From contig CANKYU010000001.1 of NCBI GenBank assembly GCA_947488295.1, positions 310,001 through 374,000 on the forward strand: a DNA stretch of 64,000 bases, given 5' to 3'. The notes beneath the pieces are model-generated. The model had not been told where the DNA came from. It saw nothing but the letters and a program-made list of their open reading frames with translations, and made no database searches. The position numbers were made by a program, and so were the translations under genes. The stretch is from an uncultured Anderseniella sp. Its GTDB lineage: Bacteria > Pseudomonadota > Alphaproteobacteria > Rhizobiales > Aestuariivirgaceae. Shown piece after piece: positions 1 through 9,725 of this stretch (the first letter of the stretch is position 1; each line of letters starts with the position of its first letter).

Positions 1-2
1 GG

Positions 3-389
3 CCGGTTGCAGCCATGGTGCAATTGTCCTCAACCAAGGGCATGAGCCTGCATTCGTTCTCTGAAGATGACCTGAAAAAAATCAATGGTGTCATCCCGGC
101 GTATATTCCGTCCAAGATTCCGGCCGGCGTCTACGAAGGTGTCGATACCGATACGCTGACACCAGCCGTGAGTGCTATGCTGGTGGTATCTTCGGACCAG
201 TCCGAAGAGCTTGTTTACGGCATCACCAAGGCCCTGTGGAACGACAATACCCGCAAGCTGCTCGACAATGGCCATGCCAAGGGCAAGCAGATCACGCCGG
301 ACACTGCGCTTGACGGTGTTGCCGCACTGGGTGTGCCGCTGCATCCGGGCGCCGAGAAGTTCTACAAGGAAGTCGGCCTGCTGAAGTAA
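3..389 (+). CDS. TAXI-family TRAP transporter substrate-binding protein (C-terminal part)
   Basis: The reading frame is open to the left edge, so this is the last 128 residues of a gene beginning outside the window. The end of the protein has the look of TAXI-type TRAP binding proteins: a segment on passing to a mature fold (IPAYIPSKIPAGVYEG), a helix with VYGITKALW, and a C-terminal GVPLHPGAEKFYKEVG, which is the usual ending of the family. These periplasmic proteins deliver organic or amino-acid-like ligands to a fused TRAP permease. The permease gene follows 97 bases downstream on the same strand, which supports the call. The ligand cannot be told from this fragment. Confidence 0.9.
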   Translation, partial: PVAAMVQLSSTKGMSLHSFSEDDLKKINGVIPAYIPSKIPAGVYEGVDTDTLTPAVSAMLVVSSDQSEELVYGITKALWNDNTRKLLDNGHAKGKQITPDTALDGVAALGVPLHPGAEKFYKEVGLLK

Positions 390-486
390 GGCGGCGTTTC
401 TCTAAAGCTTCGAACAAGAAACGACAGGCGTCGCCTATTCAGGCGTCGCCTGTCACCCGGAAGACCTGCGCAATGGGGAGGCCATC

Positions 487-2706
487 ATGAGCACATCGAG
501 CGATACTGATCGTGAGCTGTCAGCCGAAGAGCTTGCAGCCATCGAGGAAAAGTATGACGAGGCGTCCCAGACGCGGCAGATATCGCCGTCGGTCGGCAAG
601 GTGTTGCGGGTGGTGGCCCTGGTGTTTGCGCTTTACCACTATCTCACCGCAGGCTTCGGCCTGCCGGCTGATCACTGGCACATGGGCTGGCATCTGACCG
701 GCCTGTTCATTCTCACCTATGCCCTGTTCCCGATCTTCAGGACCAGGTCCCTGCTGGCCATGAAAGTGAGCCGGTTGCGGGTCGGCAACATACCCTTTTA
801 CGACCTGGTGTTCATGGCGCTGGGTGTAGCCGCGTCGCTTTATGTCGGCCTGGCGTGGCGTGGCATTCCGGCACTCGGCATCGAGGAACAGACGTTCAGG
901 ATGGGCAATCCCAACTCGTACGACATCTTCTTCGGTGTGGTTATCATCTTGCTGGTGCTCGATCTGGCGCGGCGCACCCTTGGTTGGGTGCTGCCGCTCA
1001 TCATCTGCATATTCATTTCCTACGCGCTGCTCGGGCCATATTTCCCCGGCATCCTGCAACATCCCGGCGTGAAGTTTAACACGTTTGTTTCGAGCATGTA
1101 CTTCCCGCAGGAAGGCATCTTCGGCGTCACGCTGTGGGTTGTATCCACTATCGTGTTTCACTTCGTGCTGTTCGGCGTGATCGCCCAGCGCACCGGTCTT
1201 GGAGCCCTGTTCATCGACAATGCGACCATCCTCGCCGGTCGCTACACCGGTGGTCCCGCAAAGGTGTCGGTGGTCTCGTCAGCCTTTTTCGGCACCATTT
1301 CCGGTTCCTCGGTCGCCAACACGGTGTCCACCGGCGCGCTGACCATCCCCAACATGAAACGGCTTGGATACCCGGCTCATTTTGCCGGCGGTGTCGAGGC
1401 GGCTGCGTCGGCCGGCGGGCAGATCACCCCGCCGATCATGGGGGCAGCCGCCTTTATCATGGCGGAGTTCCTCGAACTTCCCTACACGACGATCGTGATC
1501 GCGGCGATCTTTCCCGCCTTGCTGCATTATGTCGGCGTGTTCGCTGTCGTGCACCTGATGGCGCGCAAGCTGGACCTGAAGGGCATGTCGAAGGAGATGC
1601 TGCCCCAGTTTGCCGAGGTCTGGCGTGACGGCTGGGCGAACATCATTCCGCTGATCGGGCTGCTGCTGGTGCTGTTTTCCGGTTACACACCGTTCATGTC
1701 GGCATTCTGCGGTATCTCGCTGTCGGTCATCGTCGGCATGTCCCGCTACAAGACCCCAGTCACGCTGGTGCTGCCGGCCATGTTTATCGCTTTCGTGCTG
1801 TGGAAGTATTCGGATGGCGGCTTCGATCTGGTGATGAGTGCAATACTGATCACGATTTCAATCATCGGGACGTTCAACCCGCAATCCCGCGTGCTGATCC
1901 CTGAAATGAGCGAGTCCGTGCAGCTGGGTGTGAAATATGCCCTGGCGGTGGGTGCCGCGTCTGCCGCGGTCGGCATTGTCGTCGGCGTCATCAACACCAC
2001 CGGAATCGGCTTCCGCATCGGCTTCATGGTGACCCAGGGCGCCGGGGCGATGGCGACGAGCCTTTATGACCTGATCACCATAGGCGGACTGGAGCTGTTC
2101 GCGGTCACGGACCTGCAACTGTTCCTGTCTCTGGTGTTTGTTGCCGTTGCCTGCATTTTGATGGGCGCGGGCATTCCGACAACGGCGCTTTACATCATGC
2201 TGGTGTCAGTGGCGCAGCCGGCGCTGGCACAACTGGGCGTGCCGCCGATCGCAAGCCACATGTTCGTCCTGTACTATGGCGTGGTGTCGGAAATCACGCC
2301 GCCGGTGTGCACGTCTGCCTATGCGGCAGCCGCCATCGCCAATGCCAATCCGTTCCGGACGGGCATTTCCGCGTTTACGCTCGGGCTCGGCAAGGTGGTC
2401 GCACCAATGGCGTTTGTTTACGCACCGGTCCTGCTGATTGTCTCATCAACCGGGTTCGATCTCCTGACCTTCAGCTACACGGCAACAAGCTGCATTCTCG
2501 GTGTGCTGTTCCTGTCGGCTGCGGTGGTGGGTTTCTTCCTGGTGCCGATGAGCGTGCCGGAGCGCCTGCTGTTTGCGCTGTCGGGTGTTGTCATGATTGC
2601 GCCGAGCTTCCAGGCGGATCTGGTGGCGCTGGCGATTGCCGCGCCGACGCTGCTGATCCAGATAGCCAAACGCCGCAAGGTGGGCGCGCCGGCCGAGGCC
2701 GGATAG
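487..2706 (+). CDS. TRAP transporter fused 4TM/12TM permease
   Basis: A 739-residue inner-membrane protein fusing the small (DctQ-like, 4 TM) and large (DctM-like, 12 TM) TRAP permease subunits, the form that works with TAXI binding proteins. It uses an ion gradient to import the ligand handed over by the partner encoded just upstream. The sequence shows a soluble charged N-terminus of about 40 residues and then many hydrophobic segments. The DctM core has SSAFFGTISGSSVANTVSTG near residue 265 and GGQITPPIMGAAAF near 310, with the repeat motif GAGIPTTALYIML near 560 and SEITPPVCTSAYAAA near 600. The ATG is preceded by GGGGAGG at good spacing. The FAD enzyme gene starts 5 bases after its stop, so the two are probably cotranscribed. 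Confidence 0.95.
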   Translation: MSTSSDTDRELSAEELAAIEEKYDEASQTRQISPSVGKVLRVVALVFALYHYLTAGFGLPADHWHMGWHLTGLFILTYALFPIFRTRSLLAMKVSRLRVGNIPFYDLVFMALGVAASLYVGLAWRGIPALGIEEQTFRMGNPNSYDIFFGVVIILLVLDLARRTLGWVLPLIICIFISYALLGPYFPGILQHPGVKFNTFVSSMYFPQEGIFGVTLWVVSTIVFHFVLFGVIAQRTGLGALFIDNATILAGRYTGGPAKVSVVSSAFFGTISGSSVANTVSTGALTIPNMKRLGYPAHFAGGVEAAASAGGQITPPIMGAAAFIMAEFLELPYTTIVIAAIFPALLHYVGVFAVVHLMARKLDLKGMSKEMLPQFAEVWRDGWANIIPLIGLLLVLFSGYTPFMSAFCGISLSVIVGMSRYKTPVTLVLPAMFIAFVLWKYSDGGFDLVMSAILITISIIGTFNPQSRVLIPEMSESVQLGVKYALAVGAASAAVGIVVGVINTTGIGFRIGFMVTQGAGAMATSLYDLITIGGLELFAVTDLQLFLSLVFVAVACILMGAGIPTTALYIMLVSVAQPALAQLGVPPIASHMFVLYYGVVSEITPPVCTSAYAAAAIANANPFRTGISAFTLGLGKVVAPMAFVYAPVLLIVSSTGFDLLTFSYTATSCILGVLFLSAAVVGFFLVPMSVPERLLFALSGVVMIAPSFQADLVALAIAAPTLLIQIAKRRKVGAPAEAG

Positions 2707-2710
2707 GCCG

Positions 2711-3970
2711 GTGAGCAGTCATGAAGAGCTGACCGGTGAGGTCACCATACTCGGGGCCGGTATCGTTGGCGTATGCTGTGCCCTGAGCCTGCAGGAAAAA
2801 GGCTATGCCGTCACGCTGGTTGACCGGCAGCCGCCGGGCGAGGCGACGAGTTACGGCAACGCAGGTGTGATCTCGCCATGGTCGTGCATCCCGCAATGCA
2901 TGCCCGGCACCTTGCAGCAGATCCCCGGCTGGCTGTTGGCCTCCGATGGTCCTGTCAGTATCCGGTGGCGCGATCTGCCCACCACACTTCCCTGGGCCCT
3001 GAAGTTTCTGGCCAATACGCGGCTTGCGAAAGTGGAAAAAATCTCCGAAGCCATGAGCAGGCTGGTGCATGAAAATGTTGAAGTCTATCGCCGGTTCCTT
3101 AACGGCACCGGCCATGAAAACCTGCTGCGGGACAGCTGGTATGTGAATGTTTTCCGCGGCACGGCCAGCCCGGCGCTGAGTGATCTCGCCTGGCGGCTGC
3201 GCATCGACAAGGGGGCACCGGTCGAGATTGTCGAAGGCGGAGAAGTCCGGGACATCGAACCTGCCATAAGTGAAGACTATCATACTGCGGTTATCATCAA
3301 GGACCAGGCGCGCGCGATGGCGCCGGGCCGACTGTGCAAGGTGCTGGCCGACAAGGCGAAAGCACAGGGCGCCCGGTTTGTTCGGGCTGAAGTGCGGGGT
3401 ATCGAAAGGGCGCCGACGGCGGGATATGTGCTGGTCACGTCTGAAGCCAACATTCCGGTGAAGCGCCTTGTGCTGGCGGCGGGAGTCTGGTCTGCCGACC
3501 TGCTCAAACCGTTCGGCATCAAGCTGCCGCTGATTTCCGAGCGCGGATATCATCTGGAGTTTTCCGACCCGGGCGTGTCGCTCAATCATTCCGTCGCCGA
3601 TGTTCAGGGTAAGTTCGTGGTGAGCAGCATGGATGGCGGGTTGCGGTCTGCCGGTACGGCGGAGTTTGCCCATCACAGTGCTCCGCCGCGTTATAGCCGC
3701 GCTGACATGCTGGGTCCGCAAACGAAAAAGCTGCTGCCGGCGCTCAACATCGAACCCAACGAGCGATGGATGGGGGTGCGCCCGTCGTTTCCGGACAACC
3801 TGCCGGCGATCGGTGAACTGCCCGGCCACGCCGGACTGTTCGCCGCTTTCGGGCACAGCCACTACGGCCTGGGCATGGCGCCTGCCACCGGAAGACTGAT
3901 TGCGGGCATGGTCGACGGGTCGTTGAGCAATGCTGAAACGTCAGACTGTGCACCGGGCCGGTTTGATTGA
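2711..3970 (+). CDS. FAD-dependent oxidoreductase, D-amino-acid dehydrogenase (DadA)-like
   Basis: 419 residues starting at GTG. A Rossmann FAD-binding motif GAGIVG lies at residues 15-20, followed by the acidic strand end VDRQPPGEATSYGNAGVISP that is typical of DadA-type enzymes, and a C-terminal GHSHYGLGMAPATGRLIA that closes the FAD site. Family members oxidise D-amino acids or related amines to keto or imino acids and pass electrons to quinone or oxygen. The gene follows the TRAP permease by 5 bases, so the transported solute is probably its substrate or a precursor. That is inference; a D-amino acid, a proline-like compound or a sarcosine-like amine would all fit. A long open frame on the opposite strand (2591-3862) is only a shadow. 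Confidence 0.88.
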   Translation: MSSHEELTGEVTILGAGIVGVCCALSLQEKGYAVTLVDRQPPGEATSYGNAGVISPWSCIPQCMPGTLQQIPGWLLASDGPVSIRWRDLPTTLPWALKFLANTRLAKVEKISEAMSRLVHENVEVYRRFLNGTGHENLLRDSWYVNVFRGTASPALSDLAWRLRIDKGAPVEIVEGGEVRDIEPAISEDYHTAVIIKDQARAMAPGRLCKVLADKAKAQGARFVRAEVRGIERAPTAGYVLVTSEANIPVKRLVLAAGVWSADLLKPFGIKLPLISERGYHLEFSDPGVSLNHSVADVQGKFVVSSMDGGLRSAGTAEFAHHSAPPRYSRADMLGPQTKKLLPALNIEPNERWMGVRPSFPDNLPAIGELPGHAGLFAAFGHSHYGLGMAPATGRLIAGMVDGSLSNAETSDCAPGRFD

Positions 3971-4045
3971 GAGTTGCCCTTTGCCGGTAGGCTGTGACAG
4001 AAGGGTTTGTCTTCGAACAGGCAATCAGTCCCGGAAATCAAAAGC

Positions 4046-4675
4046 ATGACATATTCCCTCTACTACGCTGAAAACAGTGCCGCCATGGGCGTGCGCGTGG
4101 TGCTGGAGGAACTGAACCAGTCCTACACGCTCATTCCGACGAGCATTGACAGGGATATTCCACGGGCACCGGAAGTGCTGGCGCTCAACCCCAATGGCTG
4201 GATTCCGGTTCTGATAGACAACGGCAAATCCATCTACGAATGCGGCGCGATTGTCACCTGGCTGTGTGATCGTCATCCGGACGCCGGGCTCGCTCCCGGC
4301 GTTGACGATCCGGCGCGCGGACATTTCCTGCAGTGGCTGTTCTTCTTTTCCAGTTCCCTGCAGAACGCCTACCAGATGAGTTACTACTCCGACCGGTTCT
4401 GCGACACACCGGAAAACGAAGCCAGTGTGAAACGCCGGTCAATCACCCGCCTGCGTGAACTATGGCAGGTGGTGGATGATGCCATTGCTGACAATGACTG
4501 GATGCTGGGAGATGAGTTCAGCGCGGCAGACATTTACCTGTTCATGCTGACCACCTGGCTGTCACCGGCGCACGACCATCCCCGTGTCGAAGAATTTGCA
4601 AATGTACACCGCATCGCCAACGCGGTGTCGAAACGTCCCAGTGTTCAGCTTGTCTACGGCACCGGTCCGGCCTGA
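4046..4675 (+). CDS. Glutathione S-transferase family protein
   Basis: 209 residues from the ATG at 4046; an in-frame TTG at 4007 is open but less likely. The N-terminal thioredoxin-like domain runs to about residue 80 and ends in the GSH-site region ECGAIVTWLCDRHP. An all-helical C-terminal domain follows, with the N-capping box-like LGDEFSAADIYLFML typical of cytosolic GSTs. The family conjugates glutathione to electrophiles or performs glutathione-dependent isomerisation or reduction. It lies 76 bases after the FAD oxidoreductase on the same strand and may belong to the same operon. It faces idnD tail to tail. The specific substrate is unknown. Confidence 0.88.
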   Translation: MTYSLYYAENSAAMGVRVVLEELNQSYTLIPTSIDRDIPRAPEVLALNPNGWIPVLIDNGKSIYECGAIVTWLCDRHPDAGLAPGVDDPARGHFLQWLFFFSSSLQNAYQMSYYSDRFCDTPENEASVKRRSITRLRELWQVVDDAIADNDWMLGDEFSAADIYLFMLTTWLSPAHDHPRVEEFANVHRIANAVSKRPSVQLVYGTGPA

Positions 4676-4702
4676 CCCGCTGTACCTGCCCGTGTAAGGT
4701 GT

Positions 4703-5740
4703 TCAGTCCTGAAACGACAACTGGACCTTCATGGCGCGGGAGCGGTCATTGGCCAGGTCGAACGCCTCAACCGCATCGGCAAGCGGCAGTGTTGCCGATA
4801 TCAGCGGTTTTACATCCACGTCATCGGAACTGATCAGCTCTACGGCCCGGGCAAACTCCTCGTGGAAGCGGAAGCTGCCGACGAGGTTCATTTCCTTGGC
4901 GACCACCATGTTCATCGGCACGCTCATGTCGCCACCCAGCCCCAGTTGCACTATCGTGCCGCGCGGGCGCACCACGGTGAGGGCCGAATGCAGGGCCTGC
5001 TCGCTTCCGGAGGCTTCGATGCAGATGTCGAAATATCCCTTGTCGGCTGCAAACTGCGCCAATGTGCTGGGTCCGGCAGATACATTGACTGTTTTATCGG
5101 CGCCAATGCGGGCGGCAAATTCAAGGGCCTGATCAGTGAGGTCACATACGACTATTTCTCCGGCACCTGCCTGTCTCGCCGCGAGAATGCACAGTGCACC
5201 AATCGGTCCGCACCCGGTGATCAGAACGCGTGCGCCATCCACCAGGCCCGCCTGCCTGACACCGTGCAGGCAGACGCTGAACGGTTCTGCCATGGCAGCC
5301 TCGCCGGCACTCACACCGGGGCCGACTTTCTCGCACTGGGTTTCATCCACCAGCAACTGTTGCCGGAATGCGCCCTGAATGTGGGGGAACGGCATGGCTG
5401 ACCCATAAAACCGCATGTTCAGGCAATGATTGAAATGGCCCTTGTCGCAGTACTCGCAACTTCCGCATGGCCTGCTGGGGTTGATGGCCACCAGATCGCC
5501 TGTTTTTACCCGGGTCACGCCCGCGCCGACCGCTTCCACATGACCGGCCACTTCGTGCCCCAGAACCATCGGCTCACGAATGCGAACAGTGCCGAACCCG
5601 CCATGGTTGTAATAGTGCAGGTCAGAGCCGCAGATGCCGCCTGCGGCCATGGCAATACGCACCTGGCCGTCGCCGGGTGTGCCTGCCTCCGCCTCTTCTA
5701 TCCTCAGGTCTCTGGCGGAATGAATTGTGAGTGTCTGCAC
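4703..5740 (-). CDS. idnD: L-idonate 5-dehydrogenase (zinc-dependent MDR family)
   Basis: 345 residues, GTG start. It oxidises L-idonate to 5-keto-D-gluconate with NAD(P). It is a zinc-type medium-chain dehydrogenase: catalytic zinc ligands C37 and H62-E63 (GGICGSDLHYYNHGG, GHEVAGH), structural zinc cysteines at 92, 95, 98 and 106 (CGSCEYC...HC), and the nucleotide-binding GCGPIGAL near 175. The region NMRFYGSAMPFPHIQGAF is what I associate with idonate dehydrogenases rather than sorbitol or threonine dehydrogenases. A gluconate 5-dehydrogenase homologue lies divergently upstream, so the two consecutive steps of idonate catabolism are encoded side by side, separated by a MITE-like insertion. 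Confidence 0.85.
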   Translation of the reverse strand: MQTLTIHSARDLRIEEAEAGTPGDGQVRIAMAAGGICGSDLHYYNHGGFGTVRIREPMVLGHEVAGHVEAVGAGVTRVKTGDLVAINPSRPCGSCEYCDKGHFNHCLNMRFYGSAMPFPHIQGAFRQQLLVDETQCEKVGPGVSAGEAAMAEPFSVCLHGVRQAGLVDGARVLITGCGPIGALCILAARQAGAGEIVVCDLTDQALEFAARIGADKTVNVSAGPSTLAQFAADKGYFDICIEASGSEQALHSALTVVRPRGTIVQLGLGGDMSVPMNMVVAKEMNLVGSFRFHEEFARAVELISSDDVDVKPLISATLPLADAVEAFDLANDRSRAMKVQLSFQD

Positions 5741-5785
5741 CTTACGCGGCCTCCGGGGTTGCCGTGCTGGCGCACAGCGGTCATA

Positions 5786-6050
5786 GGGTCAGGATCCATC
5801 AATCTTATGCAATTCTGTTTGAAAGAAAACATTCGAATGAGGGTGAAAAAGCGCAAGGCAAGGCTTTGTGCCTTGTCGAGCATTTTTCGCCTTCAGGCGG
5901 GTGTTTTCCTTCAAACCCGAAGGGCGGGGTCTATTTTGCCCCTGACAGCGTTGAAAGGTCTTGAAAACCGGACGGTTTCCTGCGACCTCTCGCCTTGTCA
6001 CGGGCAAAATATCCTCCCGCAGAATGGATAAGATTGATGGATCCTGACCC
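5786..6050. mobile_element. MITE-like element (265 bp, perfect 23-bp terminal inverted repeats)
   Basis: Bases 5786-5808 and 6028-6050 are perfect inverted copies, both beginning GGGTCAGGATCC at the outer ends. The match continues imperfectly for a few more bases inward. The dinucleotide TA flanks both ends (5784-5785 and 6051-6052), as expected for a target duplication of the IS630/Tc1-mariner type. The interior has no transposase frame and contains small palindromes, for example CAAGGCA/TGCCTTG around 5858-5875. It sits between the divergent idnD and idnO genes. I call it a non-autonomous element; the IS630 assignment rests on the TA flank only. Confidence 0.8.
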
Positions 6051-6085
6051 TAGTAGTTTTCCAGCAAGTTTAAGGGACACAGTTG

Positions 6086-6856
6086 ATGAATGTACAAGAC
6101 CTTTTTGGCCTTTCCGGCAAACGGGCGCTGATTACCGGTTCCAGCAAGGGTATTGGATATGCGCTTGCCTCAGGGTTGTCGGGGGCAGGCGCGGACATCG
6201 TCATCAACGGACGCGACGCTGCAAGGCTGGACCAGGCCGCCGCTGCGCTCAGGCAGGCCGGTGCGTCCGTCACCACAGCCGTGTTCGACGTCACCGACCC
6301 GCAAGCTGTCCGGGCCGGGGTGGCAAAGGTCGAGGCGGAAGCGGGCGCGATCGATATTCTCATCAACAATGCCGGCATGCAGCATCGCACCGCGCTGGAA
6401 GATTTTCCCGATGATGCATGGGATACGCTGATGCGCACCAATCTCAATTCGGTGTTCAATGTCGGCAAGGCTGTCGCCAAACACATGATCGCGCGCAAGC
6501 ATGGCAAGATCATCAATATCTGTTCGGTGCAGACCGCACTGGCGCGGCCCGGCATCGCGCCCTATGTGGCATCGAAAGGTGCAGTGGCAAACCTGACCAA
6601 GGGCATGTGCACCGACTGGGCGCAGCATGGTCTTCAGGTCAACGGCCTGGCGCCGGGGTATTTCGAAACCGAACTCACCGAGGCGCTGGTGGCGGACAAG
6701 GAGTTCTCCGCCTGGCTGTCAAACCGCACACCTGCCGGGCGCTGGGGCAAGGTCGAGGAACTGGTGGGTGCGGCAGTGTTCCTGTCGTCGGATTCCGCCA
6801 GCTTCGTGAACGGTCACATCCTGTACGTCGATGGCGGTATCACCGCCTGCCTCTAG
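6086..6856 (+). CDS. idnO: SDR-family oxidoreductase, gluconate 5-dehydrogenase type
   Basis: 256 residues. It is expected to reduce 5-keto-D-gluconate to D-gluconate with NAD(P)H in the cytoplasm. It is a classical short-chain dehydrogenase: cofactor motif TGSSKGIG (17-24), NNAG near residue 93, and catalytic Ser147, Tyr160 and Lys164 (YVASK). The N-terminal NVQDLFGLSGKRALITG and the C-terminal NGHILYVDGGITA are typical of gluconate 5-dehydrogenases. The ATG at 6086 has AAGGGA upstream; the TTG one codon earlier is less likely. Its stop overlaps that of the convergent aroE-like gene by four bases. Neighbours idnD, gntK and gnd complete a pathway. A general 3-oxoacyl reductase role is possible but less likely here. 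Confidence 0.82.
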   Translation: MNVQDLFGLSGKRALITGSSKGIGYALASGLSGAGADIVINGRDAARLDQAAAALRQAGASVTTAVFDVTDPQAVRAGVAKVEAEAGAIDILINNAGMQHRTALEDFPDDAWDTLMRTNLNSVFNVGKAVAKHMIARKHGKIINICSVQTALARPGIAPYVASKGAVANLTKGMCTDWAQHGLQVNGLAPGYFETELTEALVADKEFSAWLSNRTPAGRWGKVEELVGAAVFLSSDSASFVNGHILYVDGGITACL

Positions 6857-7689
6857 TCTTCAGGGCGCAGGTCTGCCAGCTTCTGCAAGGCTGACGGCCG
6901 GTCGGCTTCGATACCGGTGTAGACCTCGAAACTGCCGATGGCCATGTGGCAGAACAGGTCGAACCCGGTCAGACACTCAAGGCCTGCTGCGCGGCAGCTC
7001 TTCATGAAAGCGGTATTTGTTGGTGTGTAGACCGCATCGAAGGCCCAGCTCTGCGATCCGATACGGGTCGCATCGAACGCCATGCCCGGCGCGTGGGCCA
7101 TGCCGAGCGCAGTTGCGTTGATCAGGCCGTCGGCAGTGCTGACAGCGATGCTGGCGTGTTGCGGGGAAATGGCCCGTGCAGGGCCGCCGCATTCATCGGC
7201 AAGCTGTTCCGCCTTGCCGGGGTCTATATCCCAGATCGAGATGTCGGTGGCGCCAAGGTCTGCCAGCGCGAAAGCAAGCGCACGGGCCACACCGCCTGCG
7301 CCGGCCATGGCGACATTGCCGGGTAATGTGTCGCCCATGCTTGCATGCCAGGCTGAAATGAAACCGGTAAAATCGGTGTTGTGGCCGGTCAGCGGCGGTC
7401 CGAAAATCAATGTGTTGCTGGCGCCTAACGGGGCTATTTCCGGCAGCAGGCTTGCACCGGCGTAACGGGCGGCGAAGGTCTTGTACGGATGGGTCACAGT
7501 GACCCCGGACCAGTTCCGGGATCTCAGGTCTTCGACTTTTGCATCGAAATCGAAATCGGCAATGCCGTCGGTATCAATCAGTTCGAAGTCAAGGTCGATG
7601 CCGGCGTCATCGCACAGCAGCCCGAGCGCGCGCGGCAGGCGGGTCTTCTGAATATGAGAGCCGATCAGGCCGGCGGTCAGTCTGTCCAT
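6853..7689 (-). CDS. Shikimate dehydrogenase-like (AroE superfamily) protein, probably catabolic
   Basis: 278 residues from the ATG at 7689; an upstream TTG at 7716 would overlap the preceding gene. The AroE fold is clear: catalytic lysine K70 in GVTVTHPYK, N104 and D106 in GHNTDFTGF, and the NADP-binding glycine loop GAGGVARA near residue 138. The N-terminal substrate loop reads GSHIQKTRLPRAL instead of the usual biosynthetic GxPIxHSxSPxxHN, so it belongs to a divergent branch that includes quinate/shikimate or other hydroxy-acid dehydrogenases. It ends an apparent operon with the PhyH-family and enolase-superfamily genes, 10 bases after the former. The canonical shikimate genes aroB and aroK are elsewhere in this window. 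Its substrate is unknown. Confidence 0.82.
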   Translation of the reverse strand: MDRLTAGLIGSHIQKTRLPRALGLLCDDAGIDLDFELIDTDGIADFDFDAKVEDLRSRNWSGVTVTHPYKTFAARYAGASLLPEIAPLGASNTLIFGPPLTGHNTDFTGFISAWHASMGDTLPGNVAMAGAGGVARALAFALADLGATDISIWDIDPGKAEQLADECGGPARAISPQHASIAVSTADGLINATALGMAHAPGMAFDATRIGSQSWAFDAVYTPTNTAFMKSCRAAGLECLTGFDLFCHMAIGSFEVYTGIEADRPSALQKLADLRPED

Positions 7690-7699
7690 GGAACGGCGG

Positions 7700-8584
7700 T
7701 CACATGACCGTATCAAAGGCGCGTTTTTGCGCTGTTGATTGTATCTCGTAGATGGACCCGGTTTTGGTCGGCTGCGGTTGGGGGATGCGAACCGGCACGT
7801 CGGCCAGTCTGGGCGTTATGGTGCCGGACCCGCACAGCAGTTTCTCATCGTACTCGGCCAGCGACGGCCACGGTGTCATGGACCCCATGACCGGGTAGGC
7901 GTCTGCTGCCATGATTTCATAGAGCAGCAGCATCCTGTCGCGATCCGACCGGTTGAGGTCTGAACCATGCACCGTGCGTGCGTGGTGGATCGACATGGAG
8001 CCGCGTGGGCCGGTCAGCTTGACTGCGTCGTTCAGGTCGAGGCCGGATTTTGCCAGGTCCATGGCACCGGCAAATACACCGTTTGAGTGATGGTCGAAAA
8101 TCTCACTCCTGTGAGTGCCCGGAAACACCATCAGGGGACCGTTGTCCGGTCCCACGTCATTGAGGACGATACCGACGGCCAGCACATCGTCATTGGTGTG
8201 CGGGTAAAAGGCCCAGTCCTGGTGCCATTCGACGGCGGCGCCATACTCGGCGGATTTCATGTTGAGCTTGGATGTGTGCAGGCGAAGGTCCTTGCCAAGC
8301 AGGTCGCGTACCGGTGCCAGCACGTGGTCTGACCGCATCAGTTTTGCAAACACATCGGAAATAGTGTGCGGCAGCTTGATCCTGCGCAACCTCGGATTGT
8401 CCGGTGTGTGGGTGTCTTCAAGGTCGAGCCGGTCGTTGGATGCGCTCAGGTGGCTCGCCTCTTCGCGGAACTTTTCGATCTCGGCAATGCACTTGTCGAT
8501 CTCGGCTTCGGGAATACGTGACTCCAGCATCAGATAACCATTGTCGCGGTAAAACTGCACCTGGGCTTCATTCAGAGTTTCCAT
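7700..8584 (-). CDS. Phytanoyl-CoA dioxygenase (PhyH) family protein
   Basis: 294 residues. It has the iron-binding facial triad of non-haem Fe(II)/2-oxoglutarate oxygenases: H121 and D123 in EWHQDWAF, distal H206 in HHARTVHGSD, and a nearby arginine (about 215-217) for 2-oxoglutarate. The loop GPLMVFPGTHRS is characteristic of PhyH enzymes. Bacterial members hydroxylate small molecules such as ectoine, amino acids or phosphonates. Here it is followed by an AroE-like dehydrogenase and preceded by an enolase-superfamily enzyme, so it may hydroxylate an intermediate that those enzymes process. This is inference from context; no substrate can be read from the sequence. Confidence 0.88.
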   Translation of the reverse strand: METLNEAQVQFYRDNGYLMLESRIPEAEIDKCIAEIEKFREEASHLSASNDRLDLEDTHTPDNPRLRRIKLPHTISDVFAKLMRSDHVLAPVRDLLGKDLRLHTSKLNMKSAEYGAAVEWHQDWAFYPHTNDDVLAVGIVLNDVGPDNGPLMVFPGTHRSEIFDHHSNGVFAGAMDLAKSGLDLNDAVKLTGPRGSMSIHHARTVHGSDLNRSDRDRMLLLYEIMAADAYPVMGSMTPWPSLAEYDEKLLCGSGTITPRLADVPVRIPQPQPTKTGSIYEIQSTAQKRAFDTVM

Positions 8585-8603
8585 GACATCGTTTCCTCTC
8601 AGT

Positions 8604-9701
<1,098 letters not shown>

Positions 9702-9725
9702 TTCTGTCTCCGGCCTTTGAGTGGT

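Noticed and set aside
2591..3862. A 423-codon open frame opposite the FAD oxidoreductase gene
   Set aside because: It is arginine- and histidine-rich, has no recognisable motif, and lies entirely antisense to a gene with clear FAD motifs. High GC content keeps such shadows open.
5426..6031. A 201-codon frame running into the MITE
   Set aside because: It is antisense to idnD and crosses the non-coding element; no family resemblance.
6853..7689. Biosynthetic shikimate dehydrogenase
   Set aside because: The substrate loop differs from the biosynthetic form, and the gene belongs to a catabolic operon away from the aroK-aroB pair.
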